Positions 1-9,269 of a stretch of 24,564 nucleotides of DNA are shown here, in pieces (within the stretch, counting starts at the first letter, position 1; every line of letters begins with the position of its first letter). The notes beneath the pieces were generated by a model. That model searched no databases and was not told where the DNA came from. It worked only from the letters and a program-made list of their open reading frames with translations. This DNA comes from Candidatus Babeliales bacterium (GTDB lineage Bacteria; Babelota; Babeliae; Babelales; JANWKD01). Position numbers and translations under genes: made by a program. The stretch covers positions 1-24,564 of the forward strand of contig JANWKD010000074.1 in assembly GCA_025451595.1 (NCBI GenBank). Direction: 5' to 3'.

Positions 1-1
1 A

Positions 2-1585
2 AGCCATCAATTAGAATATATGCAGCAATATTCACGCAAAATTGAAGAATCATTTTCAGTATGGCAAAAATACACAAATAGATTGAGCGATTATGCTCAG
101 CGATTAAAAGATTGTTTTGTTTGCACCAATACCAATCAAAAAATATCTACTTTACTTGCAGATGCAGTAATTAAATATATGGAAATTGAACGTGATCAAA
201 TTGTTCTTAAATATACTAACCTCGCTCGATTTATAATTGCTCAGCAAAAAATTGAGTTGCCGGAGCTGATCTGTTTTTGGAATAAGCCAGAATTGTATCA
301 TCAATTGGCGCTACGCGCGCGCAGACTCAATGATCGCGTACTCGTTCAATTTATTGAGGATGTAGCAATATTAATAAGTCAGGCGGTCCTTATGGCGGGC
401 AGCGGTTTGTATACGCAATGGATTAGCCAGGATGATGCGCAGATGTTTGAAGAATTGACCAAACAGCAAAATCAGTTAGCAGCAGATTTTGAGCAATTTA
501 TCAATACGCTACAAGCAAATCAAAAAGAAATTGCCGAGAATATTATTAATGCATTCAAGCAAGCGCAAACAGAACTTGAAAAAAAATACCAAGAAGCAAA
601 TACAGCGCAACAACAGGAGACTCTCTACCTTTTTAAAGCAATTAATTTAGACAAACCACGTATTAATTATTTACTGCAACCTGCAACCTCGTATGATCAG
701 ATTTTTCAAGCGTCTGTAATGAATACACCATTATTACAACCTTGGTATAACATATACCAAGTGGGCGACTGGGAGTTTGATATTACCAGCAATAGCTTTT
801 GGCAATACCAATTATCTCCATTCGGAACGCCATTTTGGAAGCCATTTAATGGCAAAGATGATCCATCTCGAAATGCAATTTTTTCTGAATTCATTCCAAG
901 CAACGGATCCACCTCTGATATTGAAATTGAATGTACCATCATCCAATGCACGTATCCTTTTTTTGCAGGAATCATATTCAACCGTGGTCGTTGGATTGCT
1001 GGTGATCCTGAACGGATTTGGCAATATCGATTAGTAGGGCTTTATGGAACGCAATCGGATGCTAGTAATGCGTATAGTCGCGCTATTAACCTTCATTTTG
1101 CGCAGCAATTATTACAATTACCAAAAACGAAAGACGATAAAGAATCGATTATTTCAGCGCTCGAACAAATTACCACGAGTAACTCAACCAATTTGTATCA
1201 ATTAGATAAAGATGATTCATTCCAACTCGTAAAAAAACCATTGACCTATATTTTTGCGATCAATACTTCCCCCAATAAAGTCACTATAACGGTATCTAAA
1301 AAAGAAGTTGCTGGTACTCAAACAGCAATTATGAAGTTATTTTCAACGTCAATTGATAATCTTGATAATTATCTTGCTGTGTATCATGGCATTGGATTTA
1401 TGGCCCCTGGATGCAAAGCACAGTTTGTTATAAAAAAACCGAGCGCTCTGACCATCAAAAATAGTGAAAGCGAATCCAAAATAGCTGGATTACTGAGCAA
1501 TAGTAAAAGAAGAAGTCACCGATTGGCCAATAACAATCAATCATTAAAAAGAACTCAATATACTCAGTTAAGTGTAGGTACGTAA
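2..1585 (+). CDS. Large hypothetical protein, 5' end outside window; coiled coil plus beta-rich lectin-like segment
   Basis: The reading frame is open to the left edge (SHQLEY precede the first ATG at 20), and no ribosome binding site precedes that ATG, so the gene very probably starts upstream of the window. What remains is at least 521 residues. Numbered from the ATG, residues about 140-205 are rich in Q, E, K and A with heptad-like spacing and are probably a coiled coil. Residues about 235-350 are rich in W, F, Y and G (PWYNIYQVGDWEFDI, IIFNRGRW) and look like a beta-sandwich resembling the lectin-like part of the next gene. The tail is basic (NSKRRSHR). The stop overlaps the start of the next gene (TAATG), so the two are translationally coupled and probably act together. 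I recognise no enzyme motif. A surface or secreted role is inferred only from the exported neighbour. Confidence 0.75.
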   Translation, partial: SHQLEYMQQYSRKIEESFSVWQKYTNRLSDYAQRLKDCFVCTNTNQKISTLLADAVIKYMEIERDQIVLKYTNLARFIIAQQKIELPELICFWNKPELYHQLALRARRLNDRVLVQFIEDVAILISQAVLMAGSGLYTQWISQDDAQMFEELTKQQNQLAADFEQFINTLQANQKEIAENIINAFKQAQTELEKKYQEANTAQQQETLYLFKAINLDKPRINYLLQPATSYDQIFQASVMNTPLLQPWYNIYQVGDWEFDITSNSFWQYQLSPFGTPFWKPFNGKDDPSRNAIFSEFIPSNGSTSDIEIECTIIQCTYPFFAGIIFNRGRWIAGDPERIWQYRLVGLYGTQSDASNAYSRAINLHFAQQLLQLPKTKDDKESIISALEQITTSNSTNLYQLDKDDSFQLVKKPLTYIFAINTSPNKVTITVSKKEVAGTQTAIMKLFSTSIDNLDNYLAVYHGIGFMAPGCKAQFVIKKPSALTIKNSESESKIAGLLSNSKRRSHRLANNNQSLKRTQYTQLSVGT

Positions 1586-4500
1586 TGAACTATATTATTT
1601 TTCTTATTGCATTGAATACCTTAATACTAAACGCTGCTCAACAATCCCAAAAATTACAGGAACCCGTCAATACAAAGGTTACCCCTACGCAAGCGTTAGC
1701 TATAAAAAAACAAGCAGCAACGGGCGCACAATTGGCTGCGCAGACGTTATTTAATCCTATTGATCCTACCAGCAAACCTTCAAAAGCCAATCCATATGGC
1801 ACCGTCTCATTGAATGAAGCAGCCATCAACGAAACATTTGGCCCGCAGGGTTTAAATTTGCCAACCGATTATATTCAATACATCAAGAACTTTTATTTTT
1901 ATTTAGAATATGTAGCTCGCTTGGAATACGCCGCAAAGCTTGCAACCATAGCTTCGACAAAAGGGATCGCTATGCTCGGAACTATAAGCAGTGGCGGGTG
2001 GCATGCATTTGTGCAAAAAATGGAGTCTGTAGCGGGCTCTTGGCAGAAACTTGAGCAAGAATTGCAAACAATAGCCAACCCTGCATGGTCAGACATTATT
2101 GGTACCATCAATGCTACCTCGTGGCAAAATTTAGCAGAAACTGATTTTTGGCAAAGCTTTAATAATCGTATTAATGCGCAAAGCTTGAACGATTCGATGG
2201 TATGGCAAAACTATTTAAAGATTATGATCAGCAATACTTTTGTGCAAGATACCGGATTGCTCACTTCTATTTTTGAATCAGAAGTAACTCTCTTTAAATA
2301 TATACCTAACATTGAAGTTGCCTACTACCATCCCGAATTTACCGTACTGCGCAATGGTTCTGAAATGTTTCGTATTAACCTCGTTCTTACTGATGCGCTC
2401 CGTACACGCATGGCTATGCAGTCGACTAATTGGAAGGGAATAGATTCAATTAATTTATTGGCCCAAGCGCAAAAATTTCAACAAACAGACTTTTATAAAG
2501 TAGTGACTCTTGCTGAACAAAATCCATCGAATAGTATGAATCAAATTGCTCAATCAAAATTTCCGTACGATCCTCAAATATTCAAAAAAGTTCCCTTACT
2601 ACAAGAACAACTTACCTGCTTTGCGATGATTAAAATAATTCAAGCATTAATTATGAACGTATATGACAAAACGCATCTTGATAATACTATGCAAATACTT
2701 TCAGATGCCAAGATTGCAAAACCGAGCCCTTCCATTTTTTTGTATACACCCAGCGATTATTTGTATCTTGATGATTTAGCGCACTTGAACGATAGCTTTG
2801 AGCAACATGCAAGCTCTCAACAGACACCTTCCCCAGCACAAGCTACGAAATTAGTAAACTATTTTATGAACCAAAAGCCAGAAGAGCGTATTGCAGTTGC
2901 TAGTTTTTTTGGAAATATGTGGAGCACCGTAAAAGACACGGCAGGCAAAAGCTGGGACGATGTCAAAAAAGGAGTAACCGACGCAGAGAAATTAGGCACT
3001 GATACGTTAGACTCCATCACAAATGAAGCAGAAGCGCTTGGCTTTGTAAGTCTTGGTGCTTTTTTAAAAGTTACGGGGCTTGATCCTCAAATGGCCGATA
3101 AATTATTAAAAGAATCACGGGATTTACAAAATAAAGTATATAAAGACCTAGAAGCTACCGGCGACGACCTGGATAATTTAGTAGACGATGTAGGTAATGC
3201 AGCAATTGATGTAAATTCTGGTATTGGTGCAGCAATTGGACAAAGTTTGTCTCTGCTTGATCCAAAACTTGGTAAAGCAGCGCAAGGCTTGTATACAAGT
3301 GTATTTGTAGCTGTCGTTCAATCTGCCGAATCAATGCCCCATTTAGTTATCGCAGAAGGACTTGGAATCGTTAAACTACAAGCAGATGCCGTGAATATGA
3401 TCGCCGATATTACTGCCGATGCGGTAACGGGAAATTATAAAGAACTGGGGGAAGATATTTATACCGGTATTGCACGAATGGCAAAGGACACTGCAGTTAC
3501 TATTCTAAATGTTATTACCTTAAGCGTTAAAAATGTAATTAATAGCTTAATGAATGCCGTAAAAATTACTGCGTATCTAACCGCTTTGCTTACTCGTGTA
3601 TGGATTGATATGTGGACTGCGGTAACATTTGTTGCAACAGGATTTGCTTCAATTTTTGACCCTTCCATCGATCCATTTTCCGTGTCACAAGAGGTTCAAG
3701 ACACGTTGAGCCAGCATGAAAGAACTATTAATGCAGTTATTACTACCGCACTACTGCTTGCGTCTATCCCACTGACTGGAGGAACATCTCTTGCTATTAT
3801 TGGTATGGGCGCTATGACTCTTGGCCCGCAACTATTTTCAGTGTATGGTAGCTACCAAGAAGATGAAATGGCAAAAGAGCAACTTGCTGATGAAAAGCAA
3901 TTTATCAGCAATTATCAAGCATATGTCGCGAATAATAAACTGATTAATATTGTGCAACAAAAACAATGGGCAAATGAGCTTCAGCTCAAATACCAAGCAC
4001 AAACAAGTAATCAAGAACGTGCGCTGGGGTTCTATGAAAACTATTTAAACGAAAATATAAATAGTTTGAAAACGCAGTTCGCTCAAGCACTCGGACAACG
4101 TTGGGCAACCCTATTGCAGCCTGACTCACATGGCCTTGCGCTTGGTGACGTTGGTTCTATTTATTCGGTACAAACAAATCTATTTAATCTTAATCCGTCT
4201 CAAGGTTTTCCATTATACAGTATGGCCCGTCAATCGTTTAGCCAGGAAATTGCGGTCGCTCCCGCTCTTATTTGGCAGGCCGACAGCGGTCAGCCTACCT
4301 CTGCGGTGACCCAAAATTGGTTTAATCAAAAAGAGACGATGATTCTCAATGAGCCAGTTCATAATGCTGAAATTCGTTTTAAAGCCATTTATGTACTCAA
4401 TAGCTACCACATTGGTTTATATCTTGGGGGCGCTACTATTGATATTGCCGACGTCATTAAAAACAAAATGGCGCCAATCAATGCAGATCATTTAGCAAAA

Positions 4501-5889
4501 ATGATTGTATTCAGAAAAGTAGGAAAGAATAGTAAAACAACAGTACAACTGTACGAACACGAAGGTGCGGGTTGGGTTACGCCTTTGAGTAATGGTCCCA
4601 CTTTTGCATTAGGTACCTGGTATCACATTAAAGTCAATTTGATTGACCCGGGAACCACCTTACAAGTCAAAGTGTGGGCAGAACCAGATCAAGAGCCAAA
4701 CTTTTGGCAATCGTTTACCGTCAGTCCGAGTGATCAAAAAACAGTTGGGGTGATTTCATCTGGCGCTTCGATTGAATATCAAATAGTCAATCCAAAACCA
4801 AAGATCGAGCCGATCACAAGTTTACGTCCTGAAAATAAATATCTAAGTCCCGTCGATCAGCAAACCTGGCTTCCATTGCAATTTGAAAAAGAACGTGAAA
4901 AAGCTGCTCAACAACAAATGAAATATCTTCTACAGCCGACGATTGGTAGTTTACAATTAAAACCATACGACACCATGCAAATTGTAAAAGAGAATTATAT
5001 TTACACGACACAAGACACTCAATTAATAGATAAAAATAATAAGTTTATTACTGATTATGTGTTGCCAGCAACGGTCAAATATTATGAGGGATCAAACAAT
5101 GTGCAAGAGGTAACCAATATTGGCCAACAACCACACAACGACTCAAGCATCGTCAGTCTTGTGACCAATAAGGCCTTTACTAAGAATGGTACTGATGTTC
5201 ATTTTGCGGTCACTGATCTTTTTGATACGTATCAAAAAAATCATCCAATACCCGATGATCTGGTAAAAACATTAAAATCTATGCAGCAAGAGTATCAATC
5301 TATGCTCATGAATGTGACATTTGGCATTTGGAAATTACAAGCAACAAGCAGTCAAGATGTTCAAAATCATCAATACATATACACTATGCCATTATATGAC
5401 CAAAATAATAAACTTATTCCAAATGCACTTGATTATCTATTGTTCGCTCGCTGGGAGAATAATTATATTGCTACCGCTCCCGGAAACCCAGGCTATAATT
5501 ATCTTGATGTTTTATCAGATACAACGAGTCAGTATGTAATTATTAGTCTTGTTAGTGGTAACGCCTATTCAAACTCAAGCAAAACCCCTTTACTGACCGG
5601 CTTTGCAGTGAATAACCTATTACAGAATTATCAAAATACCTATGGAAACGTGCGATCAGATTTAGTTTCTCAAATACAAGCTGCCGTTGCTTTATACAAC
5701 CCGCCGACATCAGACAAAACTGCTAACTCTTCAGGACCTGCAACGGGTACCGGAGCTAATAATGTACAAAGCACGACATCTGGTTCCAATGCGAGCGGCA
5801 ACGATCAACCAACTGGCGGTTCTTCCAATGATAGTTTACAAAATCGCAGTGATGATGCGGGTGGTGATAATGTAGATTTTGGCTTTTGA
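1585..5889 (+). CDS. Giant secreted protein (1434 aa) with hydrophobic helical core and lectin-like domain
   Basis: The protein starts at the ATG inside the TAATG overlap with the preceding gene. Residues 1-20 (MNYIIFLIALNTLILNAAQQ) form a signal peptide with likely cleavage near NAA, so it is exported. Residues about 30-450 look alpha-helical. Residues about 555-755 alternate amphipathic and strongly hydrophobic helices with Gly/Ala-rich stretches (ITTALLLASIPLTGGTS), which could insert into a membrane. Residues about 890-1070 are beta-rich, with LGTWYHIKVNLI and VKVWAEPDQEPNFW, the look of a LamG/concanavalin-type fold. Residues about 1375-1434 are a low-complexity Ser/Gly/Asn/Asp tail ending in NVDFGF. 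No catalytic motif was recognised. The mix of lectin-like and membrane-active-looking parts would fit an adhesin or effector aimed at a host, but that is inference. The gene ends exactly where the convergent ankyrin gene ends. Confidence 0.85.
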   Translation: MNYIIFLIALNTLILNAAQQSQKLQEPVNTKVTPTQALAIKKQAATGAQLAAQTLFNPIDPTSKPSKANPYGTVSLNEAAINETFGPQGLNLPTDYIQYIKNFYFYLEYVARLEYAAKLATIASTKGIAMLGTISSGGWHAFVQKMESVAGSWQKLEQELQTIANPAWSDIIGTINATSWQNLAETDFWQSFNNRINAQSLNDSMVWQNYLKIMISNTFVQDTGLLTSIFESEVTLFKYIPNIEVAYYHPEFTVLRNGSEMFRINLVLTDALRTRMAMQSTNWKGIDSINLLAQAQKFQQTDFYKVVTLAEQNPSNSMNQIAQSKFPYDPQIFKKVPLLQEQLTCFAMIKIIQALIMNVYDKTHLDNTMQILSDAKIAKPSPSIFLYTPSDYLYLDDLAHLNDSFEQHASSQQTPSPAQATKLVNYFMNQKPEERIAVASFFGNMWSTVKDTAGKSWDDVKKGVTDAEKLGTDTLDSITNEAEALGFVSLGAFLKVTGLDPQMADKLLKESRDLQNKVYKDLEATGDDLDNLVDDVGNAAIDVNSGIGAAIGQSLSLLDPKLGKAAQGLYTSVFVAVVQSAESMPHLVIAEGLGIVKLQADAVNMIADITADAVTGNYKELGEDIYTGIARMAKDTAVTILNVITLSVKNVINSLMNAVKITAYLTALLTRVWIDMWTAVTFVATGFASIFDPSIDPFSVSQEVQDTLSQHERTINAVITTALLLASIPLTGGTSLAIIGMGAMTLGPQLFSVYGSYQEDEMAKEQLADEKQFISNYQAYVANNKLINIVQQKQWANELQLKYQAQTSNQERALGFYENYLNENINSLKTQFAQALGQRWATLLQPDSHGLALGDVGSIYSVQTNLFNLNPSQGFPLYSMARQSFSQEIAVAPALIWQADSGQPTSAVTQNWFNQKETMILNEPVHNAEIRFKAIYVLNSYHIGLYLGGATIDIADVIKNKMAPINADHLAKMIVFRKVGKNSKTTVQLYEHEGAGWVTPLSNGPTFALGTWYHIKVNLIDPGTTLQVKVWAEPDQEPNFWQSFTVSPSDQKTVGVISSGASIEYQIVNPKPKIEPITSLRPENKYLSPVDQQTWLPLQFEKEREKAAQQQMKYLLQPTIGSLQLKPYDTMQIVKENYIYTTQDTQLIDKNNKFITDYVLPATVKYYEGSNNVQEVTNIGQQPHNDSSIVSLVTNKAFTKNGTDVHFAVTDLFDTYQKNHPIPDDLVKTLKSMQQEYQSMLMNVTFGIWKLQATSSQDVQNHQYIYTMPLYDQNNKLIPNALDYLLFARWENNYIATAPGNPGYNYLDVLSDTTSQYVIISLVSGNAYSNSSKTPLLTGFAVNNLLQNYQNTYGNVRSDLVSQIQAAVALYNPPTSDKTANSSGPATGTGANNVQSTTSGSNASGNDQPTGGSSNDSLQNRSDDAGGDNVDFGF

Positions 5890-5893
5890 TCAA
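5886..5893. repeat. Palindrome TTGATCAA formed by two abutting convergent stop codons
   Basis: The TGA of the + strand giant-protein gene (5887-5889) directly abuts the TGA of the - strand ankyrin gene (TCA on +, 5890-5892), and together they form an 8-bp palindrome. There is no intergenic DNA and no obvious intrinsic terminator between the two convergent genes, so their transcripts probably overlap at the 3' ends. Confidence 0.6.
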
Positions 5894-6864
5894 GAAATCT
5901 CGCATCTTGCTTGTGATTCTCTTGACATTTCTTTTGCATGTTTTGCGCCTACTGAACGAAGAAATTCATAAATCTCTTTATGATTAACCCGATCAACGTA
6001 ATCTAAGGCAGTCCTGCATGTATTCGAGGTTTGAGATTTATTAAGTTGATTGATATCTCCACCGTAATCAATAAATGATTTAACAATGTTTTTAAAGTTC
6101 TGAATGGTTTCATTTATTCTAAGCCCACTTTCTATTGCGATAGCCGCCGCCCGGTATGTATCCCTAAGTAAATCAGGAACAATAGCTCCCTTTTCAAATA
6201 ATTTCTTTAAAAGATTTAATGCGCGCTTTCTGTCATTGGCACTATGTTCTAGTATTATTCTCTCAATAAGATTATCTAATACGAAAAAAGTATATTTTTT
6301 TTGCGGAGTATTATCATATGAGCCTGCGCCTGCTTGTAACAGCAATTCCGCCATTTCATATTGTTTGGTCTTAACTGCATCTAATAACAATTCATAGCCA
6401 TAGTTTTTCAAAAAATCTTGCACGGATTGGTTTTTTAATAATAATATTAGTTCCAAATTATTAATATCATCTCTCCTGATCATTAATTTAATAGCATGTT
6501 CAAAACCATGAAATTTTATTTCATCCGCAAGATTTTTAATACGATGAAAATCAGCGCCACAATATTGCAATAATTCAATTAAACTCTTTTCATAAGAACG
6601 AGGTATGTAAGGATCTAATAACAATATTAATAACGCAAGGTTTACGTTATTTCTTGCTTGAATGAGATAACTTCCTACCATTTTAATATTATTATCAGTA
6701 ATCTTTTCGAGTTTTGATCGGTCACCCGTTATTAATATTTGATCAACTAATGTTTTAAGCGATTGACAGACTAAACTTTCAGGTTGCTGCAAGGATAATA
6801 GATATTGATGATGGCTAATTTCAAATAGCATCAGAAAAAACAGTATAACAATTTTTTTATTCAT
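5890..6864 (-). CDS. Secreted ankyrin-repeat-like protein (324 aa), fourth gene of the run
   Basis: The start ATG is preceded by a good ribosome binding site (GAGGAG, about 6 bases away). The N-terminus MNKKIVILFFLMLFEISHHQY is a signal peptide. The next segment (SLKTLVDQILITGDRSKLEKI) matches the N-terminal segment of the three genes upstream in the run, so it is a paralogue. Ankyrin-like helix pairs appear from about residue 80 (LLQYCGADFH), with AELLLQAGAG near residue 175 and a degenerate terminal pair (FIDYGGDINQLN, then ALDYVDRVNHKEIYEFLRSVGAKH). A polar tail of about 15 residues follows. Ankyrin repeats bind proteins; with an export signal they are typical candidate effectors of host-associated bacteria, although the target is unknown. 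The repeats are poor matches to consensus. The gene lies 53 bases after the previous gene and shares its direction. Confidence 0.8.
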   Translation of the reverse strand: MNKKIVILFFLMLFEISHHQYLLSLQQPESLVCQSLKTLVDQILITGDRSKLEKITDNNIKMVGSYLIQARNNVNLALLILLLDPYIPRSYEKSLIELLQYCGADFHRIKNLADEIKFHGFEHAIKLMIRRDDINNLELILLLKNQSVQDFLKNYGYELLLDAVKTKQYEMAELLLQAGAGSYDNTPQKKYTFFVLDNLIERIILEHSANDRKRALNLLKKLFEKGAIVPDLLRDTYRAAAIAIESGLRINETIQNFKNIVKSFIDYGGDINQLNKSQTSNTCRTALDYVDRVNHKEIYEFLRSVGAKHAKEMSRESQARCEIS

Positions 6865-6917
6865 TTTAACTCCTCTTCATTATTTGAAAGTTTATCTGCA
6901 TTCAATAGGCTCACTAA

Positions 6918-8114
6918 TTAGTCATGCAGAACCCCTCTTGACCAATGATATTTATACAATGGTTCAAACGATCTTTTTTGAGCCCCTAATCCAATAAGAA
7001 AATTTTGCATATCTTTATCTTGCGCAAATTGAAATACTGACTGCTGGTCCATATTTATTGCCTGAATATCTGCACCAAATTCGACCAATAATTTAATTAC
7101 TTTTTTTAAATCATCTTTGTCTTTGATGTGCTTCATAGCAAATATAATAGGCGGATCAAATACTTCTGACTTGCTATTTAAACTTAATCCAGACACTGCA
7201 TAAGATATTATATTATTTTTAAATGACTCATAATCTTTATCGCTCACGTATTTCCAAATTATATCTTCCGGAAGCTTCTCAATAAGCTCTTTTGATCTTC
7301 TTGAAAGAGGTATATTGGATTCTATAAGCGATTTAATTTTTTTAAATTCAAACCTTTCACTATATCTAGCAAGTAATTCCTCTGTCTGATCAAATTTATA
7401 GCTATTTATAATTTTGTCGGCCGTAAGATAATCTGCTCCACAATTAATCAAATTAATGTCATTATAATACTGATCATCCATAAGATCTTCGATGGCATAA
7501 CTTCCCGTTAAAACAGAATTTACAACAGCTGCAGTAGGATCATTGTCTGCTTCAAAAAGCGATAATCCCACGCTTTGCAATTCAACTGGTAGTTGTTTAA
7601 TAAGAGATACATTATCCATTTTGAGTGCTTGATCTACTTGAGCTTTTACAACGCTACAAATAACTTGACTACGAAGAGCAATTGGTAGCGTTTTTATTAT
7701 TTTAAAACTAGTATAATCACTAAATTCAATGATCTCTTTTAGTATCCGGGAAGTAATTAAATAATATTCTTTTTCTAATTTGACAAGTTCCTCAAAAAAA
7801 GCGTGCTGTATTTCTAATGGAAACTCGTTTATTTGTTCTAATACCATAAGATCGTTGGCATCTCTTGCTTTTTGATATAAAGCTCTTGCAAGGCCTTTTG
7901 CTTGTTGTTTCACTATATTAACAAAAGGATAGGTGACTTCTGGAGTATTATTAAAAAATTCAATTAATCGACTCATATCTCTCGTTTGAACTGCATCCTT
8001 TATTAATGATTGTATCGCGAGAGTCGTTAATGCCGGCATTCGTTGTCCCGTATTTACATAATTTCCAATACAAATTAAAAGCAATAGTATTATTAATCTT
8101 TTTATTGTTATCAT
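6918..8114 (-). CDS. Secreted ankyrin-repeat-like protein (398 aa), third gene of the run
   Basis: The ATG overlaps the stop of the preceding gene by one base (TAATG), with AGGAG upstream, so translation is coupled. Residues 1-23 (MITIKRLIILLLLICIGNYV) are a signal peptide. The middle is a helical repeat array with recurring LP-containing turns (IKTLPIALRSQVICSVV, IKQLPVELQSVGLSLF) that also occur in the next upstream paralogue. The C-terminal part carries ankyrin-type pairs (VIKLLVEFGADIQAINMDQQ, then FQFAQDKDMQNFLIGLGAQK). It ends in a unique tail of about 18 residues absent from the two upstream paralogues. Function unknown; an exported protein-binding role is inferred from the fold. The neighbours on both sides are paralogues in the same orientation. 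Confidence 0.82.
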   Translation of the reverse strand: MITIKRLIILLLLICIGNYVNTGQRMPALTTLAIQSLIKDAVQTRDMSRLIEFFNNTPEVTYPFVNIVKQQAKGLARALYQKARDANDLMVLEQINEFPLEIQHAFFEELVKLEKEYYLITSRILKEIIEFSDYTSFKIIKTLPIALRSQVICSVVKAQVDQALKMDNVSLIKQLPVELQSVGLSLFEADNDPTAAVVNSVLTGSYAIEDLMDDQYYNDINLINCGADYLTADKIINSYKFDQTEELLARYSERFEFKKIKSLIESNIPLSRRSKELIEKLPEDIIWKYVSDKDYESFKNNIISYAVSGLSLNSKSEVFDPPIIFAMKHIKDKDDLKKVIKLLVEFGADIQAINMDQQSVFQFAQDKDMQNFLIGLGAQKRSFEPLYKYHWSRGVLHD

Positions 8115-9247
8115 TATCTTCTTACTCCTAAATCAAAGAGGAGATTCCGTAATTTTTGATTATCACCTGCGGCTTTGAACACGGTGAGTCCATCGGGATT
8201 GACCGCATTGACATGAGCGCCTGCATTAACAAGCATCCGTATAATATCCGGATAGGAATCATCCCGTGGATAAACTGCAGCTTGCATCACGGCATAAATC
8301 AACGGATAGGTAGAGTATTGAGTTCCATCCGCTAACCTAACATGGTAAAGCTCATTAATATTTATATCTTCCTGTAATAACAACTCGAGAAATGGTATTT
8401 TTGCAAATAAAATTGCAGTAGTCAAAAAACCATTAAAGAAATCTTTCTGCTCTTGCACAATTCGTTGGCCAAGCACTGATTGAGAAATTAGCCTATACAT
8501 CGCTATTTTTTTAGCTACCTCATATTTATTATCGCCAGCTGATAAACCTTGAGGCTCCTTATGCAAAATCGTTGAATAAATAGAAGTAAGTTCTTTTGTT
8601 AGAGCTGCTTGGGGGTCTTGATTATAACCTAATTTATACAAGTCGTTAATAATCTCATTTATCAACTCAAGCCGCACCCCACAACTGCCGAAAAGCCTGG
8701 CTAATAATTCTGGATTATCAAACGGTGGCGTTAAAACATACTTACGCAAGGCAATATTGAGCAAAGCTACCTCTGGGTTGTTATCAGCATCAAGCAATGC
8801 TATAACCGGAAATTGTAATTCAAAGGGTAGTTCTTGCAATAAAGAAGGAAAATTTGCATTAGGTGATTTACGCGCTATAAAATCTTGCAGTCCTTGGCAT
8901 ATCAAATCCTGCTCTATTAAATGCTGTAGCAAAAAACCTTTTAGATGTACAGGTAACTGATTTAATTTTGCCACAAACGAAAGATCACCATTAATTACTT
9001 GAGAAACTAAAAAAGCTATAACCTCATTAATTTTATTATTCTGAATAGCCGATTCCGTAACAATTTGTTGTAAGTCCCTAGGCAAATTATTAATTTCTAA
9101 TAAGCTATCGAGATTTCGCTCTTCAATTACTCTATCCATCAAGCCTTCCGCTACTGTTTTTGCCGCTAATAACTTGGCAGAAGGAACCTTGTCCATAGTA
9201 TATAGTTGACTGCTCAGACAAAACAATAACACTATTAATTTTTTCAT
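8114..9247 (-). CDS. Secreted ankyrin-repeat-like protein (377 aa), second gene of the run
   Basis: The start ATG follows AAAGGATAATATA, a good ribosome binding site. The N-terminus MKKLIVLLFCLSSQLYTMDK is a signal peptide. The early segment (KLLAAKTVAEGLMDRVIEE) aligns with those of the sister genes. Helical LP-turn repeats follow (LNQLPVHLKGFLLQHLI, LQELPFELQFPVIALLDADN). Residues about 300-377 contain the clearest ankyrin units: IIRMLVNAGAHVNAVNPDG, then LTVFKAAGDNQKLRNLLFDL. The last motif, LFDLGVRR, corresponds to LMSLGAKR in the first gene of the run. The gene lies 22 bases downstream of that gene and overlaps the next, so it belongs to one transcription unit. Probable exported protein-binding protein; substrate unknown. 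Confidence 0.82.
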   Translation of the reverse strand: MKKLIVLLFCLSSQLYTMDKVPSAKLLAAKTVAEGLMDRVIEERNLDSLLEINNLPRDLQQIVTESAIQNNKINEVIAFLVSQVINGDLSFVAKLNQLPVHLKGFLLQHLIEQDLICQGLQDFIARKSPNANFPSLLQELPFELQFPVIALLDADNNPEVALLNIALRKYVLTPPFDNPELLARLFGSCGVRLELINEIINDLYKLGYNQDPQAALTKELTSIYSTILHKEPQGLSAGDNKYEVAKKIAMYRLISQSVLGQRIVQEQKDFFNGFLTTAILFAKIPFLELLLQEDININELYHVRLADGTQYSTYPLIYAVMQAAVYPRDDSYPDIIRMLVNAGAHVNAVNPDGLTVFKAAGDNQKLRNLLFDLGVRR

Positions 9248-9269
9248 TATATTATCCTTTTTTAAACGC

